From positions 1 through 25,502 of the forward strand of contig CAZHDF010000033.1 of assembly GCA_964531525.1 (NCBI GenBank): a stretch of DNA of 25,502 bases, given 5' to 3'. Shown here piece by piece: positions 22,035-25,502 of the stretch (position 1 is its first letter; each line of letters opens with the position of its first letter). Both the position numbers and the translations under genes were made by a program. The notes under the pieces are model-generated. The model was not told the DNA's origin, did not search any database, and saw only the letters and a list, made by a program, of their open reading frames with translations. This DNA is from CAYYWV01 sp964531525. GTDB taxonomy: Bacteria; Pseudomonadota; Alphaproteobacteria; JAAXGF01.

Positions 22035-23090
22035 ATGCAATATTGGCGTTCGACCTTGACCGGACTGATCGCCGCGACCTTCGCCGTCGCGGCCGCGCCC
22101 GGCGCATCGGCGCAAACCGCCGCGGCGGACGCAAACCGGGTCGCCTATGCGCTCATGGACGGGTCCAACAGCATAGCCGTCATCGACCTTGACGCGCGCC
22201 GCCTCGCCGCCCGCATCGAGGTTCCCGGCAACCCGCACGGCGGAGCGATCACCCCCGACGGGCGGTTCATCTACGCGGCCAGCATGGGCGGGAACACGAT
22301 CCACGTGGTCGACACCCAGGCGCGCAAGGTGGTCGCGAAGATCGACGTCGGCAGCATCACCCACCACGCGACCGCGTCGCCCGACGGCCGTTATGTCTAC
22401 ATGGCCGGCGAAACGGTCGTCGCGATCGACACGACGACCAACAAGATCGTCGCCCGGATCCCGACCGAAGACCCGCCCTTCTACCTCGCCTTCTCGCCCG
22501 ACGGCAGCCGGCTCTATGCGCTCGGCATGGGGAGCTCGATCGCGGTCATCGATCCCGTGGCGGCGCGGGTCGTGAAGACGATCCGCATGAACGCGACCTC
22601 GATGATGGGCCACCTCGTGGTTCGGCCCGACGGAAAGGAGCTTTACGTCACCAACGACGCCAACGATACCGTGACGGTCATCGACGTCGAGACGGGCCGC
22701 CCCGTCGCCCAGATCTCCGTCGGCGAAGGCCCGCACGGCGTGACGACGACCGTCGACGGCCGCTATGTCGTCGTCGGCAACCGGGGCCAGACCGACGTCT
22801 CGGTGATCGACACCCAAACCAAGAAGGTCGTCGAGACCCGCGAGATCGGCCAGCGTCCCGAGCATCTGACCGCGACCCCCGACGGGCGGTATCTGCTGGT
22901 CGGCAGGGATACCGGCGCGAACACGCTTCTGCTGGTCGATCCGACGAGCTTCGAAACCCTGGCGTCGATCGATCTCTGGAAGGCCCCCCATACGATCCTC
23001 GTGCCGGAACGTAGCGCGGACCAAGCGGCCCGGGACCGGGAGACCGCGGTCGCGGCCGACGATCTCGCCCGCACCGGCGGCCTGGATTGA
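22035..23090 (+). CDS. Exported seven-bladed YVTN-type beta-propeller protein
   Basis: This 351-residue protein has a signal peptide (AATFAVAAAPGASA-QT, cleavage near residue 26). Seven repeats of about 40-45 residues follow, each built as strand, N.I.VID, ..KVVA.I, then a ...TPDGR turn, predicting a closed seven-bladed propeller. At the end of each repeat, before PDG, six of seven blades have a histidine (NPHGG, THHAT, MMGHLV, GPHGV, PEHLT, APHTI), and the third has PFYLA. Such residues line the propeller axis and could bind metal or cofactor. It resembles d1-type/NirF-like and YVTN surface proteins without their heme-specific signatures that I can recognise. AAGGAG before the ATG supports the start. 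The next frame begins 8 bp after its stop. Function unknown. Confidence 0.85.
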   Translation: MQYWRSTLTGLIAATFAVAAAPGASAQTAAADANRVAYALMDGSNSIAVIDLDARRLAARIEVPGNPHGGAITPDGRFIYAASMGGNTIHVVDTQARKVVAKIDVGSITHHATASPDGRYVYMAGETVVAIDTTTNKIVARIPTEDPPFYLAFSPDGSRLYALGMGSSIAVIDPVAARVVKTIRMNATSMMGHLVVRPDGKELYVTNDANDTVTVIDVETGRPVAQISVGEGPHGVTTTVDGRYVVVGNRGQTDVSVIDTQTKKVVETREIGQRPEHLTATPDGRYLLVGRDTGANTLLLVDPTSFETLASIDLWKAPHTILVPERSADQAARDRETAVAADDLARTGGLD

Positions 23091-23098
23091 GCGGAACC

Positions 23099-23728
23099 AT
23101 GACCACGCAAACCACTACTACCGCCGGCCCCGGAAACGGGGATGCGGAAAACCATGCCGAAACGCGTCGTGATTTCCTCTATCTCGCGACCGGCGCGGTC
23201 GCCGTAACCGGCGCGGCGGCCGCGGTCTGGCCGCTGATCGACAGCATGAACCCCTCGGCCGACGTGCTGGCGCTGGCGACCGTCGAGGTCGATCTCAACC
23301 CGGTCGCGGTGGGCCAGCGGATCACCGTGATCTGGCGCGGCCAGCCGGTGTTCATCGTTCACCGCACGCCCGAGCAGATCGCCCGCGCCGCGAAGGACGA
23401 CAACAACCCCAAGCTGATCGATCCGCAGCCCGACGCCGCGCGCGTCCAGAATCCGGAATGGCTCATCGTGACCGGCATCTGTACCCATCTCGGCTGTATC
23501 CCTCTGGGTCAGAAGCCGAACGATCCCCAGGGACCCTGGGGCGGCTGGTTCTGCCCCTGTCACGGCTCGATCTACGACATCGCCGGCCGGGTGCGGCGCG
23601 GCCCGGCGCCGGAAAACCTCTGGCTGTTTCCGTATAAGTTCCTGGAAGGCGGAAGCGTGCAGCTCGGCGTCGCCGACGCGAAATGGGTGCCGTTCTCCGG
23701 AAAGCGAGGTGGCGTCTTCAAAGCATGA
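23099..23728 (+). CDS. Orphan Rieske iron-sulfur protein, PetA-like
   Basis: This 209-residue protein resembles the bc1 complex Rieske subunit but stands without petB or petC. A Tat-type signal anchor, RRDFLYLATGAVAVTGAAA (residues 23-41), is followed by the PetA-like VWPLIDSMNPSADVLALA hinge. The [2Fe-2S] boxes are CTHLGC (128-133) and CPCHGS (152-157): Cys128, His130, Cys152 and His155 are cluster ligands, and Cys133/Cys154 form the disulfide. Ser157 and Tyr159, which raise the potential in bc1 Rieske proteins, are both present. After QLG it has an extra 19-residue basic tail (ADAKWVPFSGKRGGVFKA). The ATG at 23099 is 8 bp after the propeller stop. It probably takes part in periplasmic electron transfer with the flanking proteins. 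Confidence 0.9.
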   Translation: MTTQTTTTAGPGNGDAENHAETRRDFLYLATGAVAVTGAAAAVWPLIDSMNPSADVLALATVEVDLNPVAVGQRITVIWRGQPVFIVHRTPEQIARAAKDDNNPKLIDPQPDAARVQNPEWLIVTGICTHLGCIPLGQKPNDPQGPWGGWFCPCHGSIYDIAGRVRRGPAPENLWLFPYKFLEGGSVQLGVADAKWVPFSGKRGGVFKA

Positions 23729-23783
23729 GTCGTTCGAAATGAATTGGTATCGAACCGCGGCGCCGGTACAAACCGAATCCGCG

Positions 23784-23798
23784 CCCGGCCCGGCCGGG
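23784..23798 (+). promoter_or_regulatory. Small hairpin before the anchored cytochrome c gene
   Basis: CCCGGC-CCG-GCCGGG forms a 6-bp perfect stem in the 89-bp spacer after the Rieske gene, 19 nt before the next ATG. No T-tract is present. Confidence 0.4.
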
Positions 23799-23817
23799 TC
23801 AGTCGCATGAGGGAAAC

Positions 23818-24357
23818 ATGTCGAAGCAGTCCAAATCCGGAAAGAAGCGCCCGGTCGATCATGGCGGCCGAGGCAAGGGCGCGAAGGCGGCGGGCAAGCG
23901 CAAGCTGACCGACCGCCTCCCCGCCCTGTTCGTGGTCGCCTTCCTGGTCCTCGGCCTGGGCGCGATGGCCTGGAACTACATGGGATCCAACGGCATGTCG
24001 AACGGCGCGTCCGAGAGCGGCGTGATCCCGGTCGCCGTCAAGGTCCCCAAGCTCTCGCCGGCGGCCGCCGAGGGCAAGAAGGCGTTCGACGCCAACTGCG
24101 CCGCCTGCCACGGCATGAACGCCGCCGGCACCAACAACGGCCCGCCGTTCGTTCATACGATCTACAACCCGGGACACCACGACAACCGCGCCTTCCTGCG
24201 CGCCGTCCGCAACGGCGTGCCCCAGCATCACTGGAACTTCGGCAACATGCCGCCGCAGCCACAGGTCACCAACAAGGATCTGATCGGAATCGTGCGCTAC
24301 GTGCGCGAGTTGCAGAAGGCCAATGGCATCAACTACGAGAAGCACGTCATGCAATAG
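23818..24357 (+). CDS. Membrane-anchored monoheme cytochrome c
   Basis: This 179-residue protein has a Lys/Arg/Gly-rich cytoplasmic head (residues 1-33), one transmembrane helix (about 34-53, LPALFVVAFLVLGLGAMAW) and a periplasmic class I cytochrome domain. Heme binds at CAACH (94-98). The likely axial Met is 144 in FGNMPPQPQV, and the C-terminal helix is IGIVRYVRELQKANG. A His cluster (GHHDN, PQHHWN) lies near the heme pocket. GAGGGAAA precedes the ATG at 23818. It is the last gene of the copper-linked series and could accept electrons from the Rieske protein and pass them to an oxidase. Confidence 0.9.
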   Translation: MSKQSKSGKKRPVDHGGRGKGAKAAGKRKLTDRLPALFVVAFLVLGLGAMAWNYMGSNGMSNGASESGVIPVAVKVPKLSPAAAEGKKAFDANCAACHGMNAAGTNNGPPFVHTIYNPGHHDNRAFLRAVRNGVPQHHWNFGNMPPQPQVTNKDLIGIVRYVRELQKANGINYEKHVMQ

Positions 24358-24464
24358 CGGGGCAAGGCGCCCGGGATCGCGCGAGAACGGTTCCGGCCGC
24401 CGCTCCCTCGGGGCTCGCATGACGCCCCCGTTCCCGGATATTCTCGGCGGATGAAGGAGGGGCC

Positions 24465-25094
24465 ATGGAACGCGAGCGAGACCGAAAGCTGAGCCGAACC
24501 AGCGCGATCGAGGCGGCGCGCGCGGCGCTTCTCGTGATCGACGCCCAGAACTGGGTCATGGACGAAGCCAACCGCCCGCCCCGGCCCGAGTTCTACGCCG
24601 CCGCGCGCGAGACCGTGATCCCCAACATCGCGCGCCTGATCGCGGCGGCGCGCGAGGCCGAGGTCGAGGTCGTCTACACCGTGATGGAAAACGCGACCCG
24701 CGACGGTCGCGACCGGAGCCTCGATTACAAGCTCTCGGGGTTCTTCATCGCCAAGGGCTCGTGGGATGCCCGGGTGATCGACGCGCTCGCCCCCGGCGAC
24801 GACGAGCTCGTGATCCCCAAGACCTCGTCGAGCCTGTTCAACTCGACCAACTTCGAATACCTCATGCGCAACATCGGGATCGACACGATCATCGCGACCG
24901 GCTTCCTGACCGATCAATGCGTCGATCACACGCTGCGCGACGGCGCCGATCGCGGCTTCTACATGATTTGCGCGCGCGACGCCTGCATGGCCGACACTCG
25001 CGCCCGTCACGAGGGCGCGCTCCGCGCCTTCGGCGGCTATTGCCGCACCGAAACCACCGATAGCCTGCTCGCCGCCCTGGGCGGCGGAACCTAA
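24465..25094 (+). CDS. Isochorismatase-type cysteine hydrolase
   Basis: This 209-residue cytosolic enzyme has the triad Asp26 (VIDAQNWVM), Lys119 (IPKTSSSLF) and Cys152 (TDQCVDHTLRDG), with the cis-peptide before the cysteine region typical of the family. Related members hydrolyse ureidoacrylate peracid (RutB), biuret, N-carbamoylsarcosine or nicotinamide. The SSSLFNSTNFEYLMRN and DYKLSGFFIAKGS segments are closer to the amide/carbamoyl hydrolases. AAGGAGGGG is a very strong ribosome site before the ATG at 24465. It converges with the GcvT-domain gene 7 bp away. If that neighbour is a sarcosine or dimethylglycine dehydrogenase, an N-carbamoylsarcosine-like substrate is conceivable, but this is a guess. 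Confidence 0.88.
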   Translation: MERERDRKLSRTSAIEAARAALLVIDAQNWVMDEANRPPRPEFYAAARETVIPNIARLIAAAREAEVEVVYTVMENATRDGRDRSLDYKLSGFFIAKGSWDARVIDALAPGDDELVIPKTSSSLFNSTNFEYLMRNIGIDTIIATGFLTDQCVDHTLRDGADRGFYMICARDACMADTRARHEGALRAFGGYCRTETTDSLLAALGGGT

Positions 25095-25101
25095 CCCCGC
25101 A

Positions 25102-25502
25102 TCAACCCCGCATCCGGGCGCCGTCTGGGTCGAACAGGGGGGCGGTGATCAGGCGGGCGGGTCGCATGTCGCCCAGGATCTCGATCTCGAAGGTCTCGCC
25201 CTCGGCGATCATGGCGGTCGGCACGAAGCCGAGCGCCACCGATTCGCCCACGTAATGGGCGTACCCCCCCGAGGTGACGAAGCCCACGACCGCGCCATCC
25301 TTCCAGATCGGCTCGTCGGCCCAGACGTCGGCATCCGCCGCATCGACCACGAAGCTGCAGAGCCGGCGCGCGGGCGGGTCGTCGCGCGCGGCGAGCGCCG
25401 CCTCGCGGCCGATGAAATCGCCCTTCTTGAACGAGACGAAGCGATCCAGCCCGGTCTCGGCCGGGGTGTAGTCGGGCTTGTACTCGCGCATCCACGAGCC
25501 GA
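25102..25502 (-). CDS. GcvT-domain C-terminus of a dimethylglycine/sarcosine dehydrogenase-like protein (partial)
   Basis: About 133 residues are visible, from the window edge to a TGA at 25102-25104. They form the end of an aminomethyltransferase-fold protein: SWMREYKPDYTPAETGLDRF, FKKGDFIGREA, a DEPIWKDGAVVGFVTSGGYAH segment and the closing MRPARLITAPLFDPDGARMRG. This ending is typical of large FAD-dependent oxidoreductase-GcvT fusions (dimethylglycine or sarcosine dehydrogenases), whose folate-binding half is this domain. The FAD part lies outside the window, so a free GcvT protein is not excluded. Confidence 0.83.
   Translation of the reverse strand, partial: GSWMREYKPDYTPAETGLDRFVSFKKGDFIGREAALAARDDPPARRLCSFVVDAADADVWADEPIWKDGAVVGFVTSGGYAHYVGESVALGFVPTAMIAEGETFEIEILGDMRPARLITAPLFDPDGARMRG

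Noticed and set aside
19483..22134. Open frame of 883 codons on the minus strand opposite copA
   Set aside because: Antisense shadow of copA, whose motifs are complete; the minus-strand translation is compositionally biased and without domains.

Overview
The window is GC-rich DNA of about two-thirds G+C with the codon style of an alphaproteobacterium. Rhodospirillales is my best guess, from a PetA-like Rieske protein close to the alphaproteobacterial type, DHC/SHP cytochromes, livKHMGF gene order and PEP-CTERM-style glycosyltransferase. This is inference, since no rRNA or other taxonomic marker is present. A run of exactly 100 N (12950-13049) shows that this is a scaffolded draft assembly.

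Left part (1-9.9 kb): a truncated DUF427 gene, a tartrate/D-malate dehydrogenase, and a complete five-gene branched-chain amino acid type ABC importer (binding protein, two permeases, two ATPases) with overlapping or closely spaced genes. A convergent pair follows, a SAM hydrolase (DUF62) and a YjbQ-type protein. Then come a small exported Sel1-repeat protein and a 6-phosphofructokinase with its own sigma70-like promoter.

Middle part (9.84-15.1 kb): a 1.17-kb stretch without a credible gene holds an AT-rich patch with DnaA-box-like sequences, degenerate repeats and a 60-nt element predicted to fold as a three-way junction. It is followed by a glycosyltransferase, an SDR oxidoreductase cut by the gap, the 3' end of a metallophosphoesterase, a DUF1989 protein and a LysR regulator with a 34-bp palindrome just upstream.

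Right part (15.1-24.4 kb) is a redox and copper island. On the minus strand lies an enlarged SHP/DHC/cytochrome b module: a cytochrome b561 fused to a diheme DHC domain, the monoheme SHP cytochrome, and two separate DHC diheme cytochromes. Divergent from it is a methionine-rich monoheme cytochrome c. Next is a copper operon (copZ, csoR-family repressor, copA) preceded by a good sigma70 promoter, a G/C-tract CsoR-like operator and a structured leader. The same strand continues into a seven-bladed YVTN propeller protein, a Rieske protein without cytochrome b or c1 partners, and a membrane-anchored cytochrome c. I read the last three as a copper-linked periplasmic electron-transfer module; this is the most interesting part of the window. 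The six cytochrome genes carry nine CxxCH heme sites in all.

The right edge holds an isochorismatase-type cysteine hydrolase and the 3' end of a GcvT-domain (dimethylglycine/sarcosine dehydrogenase-like) gene. I saw no tRNA, rRNA, CRISPR array, transposase or phage gene.
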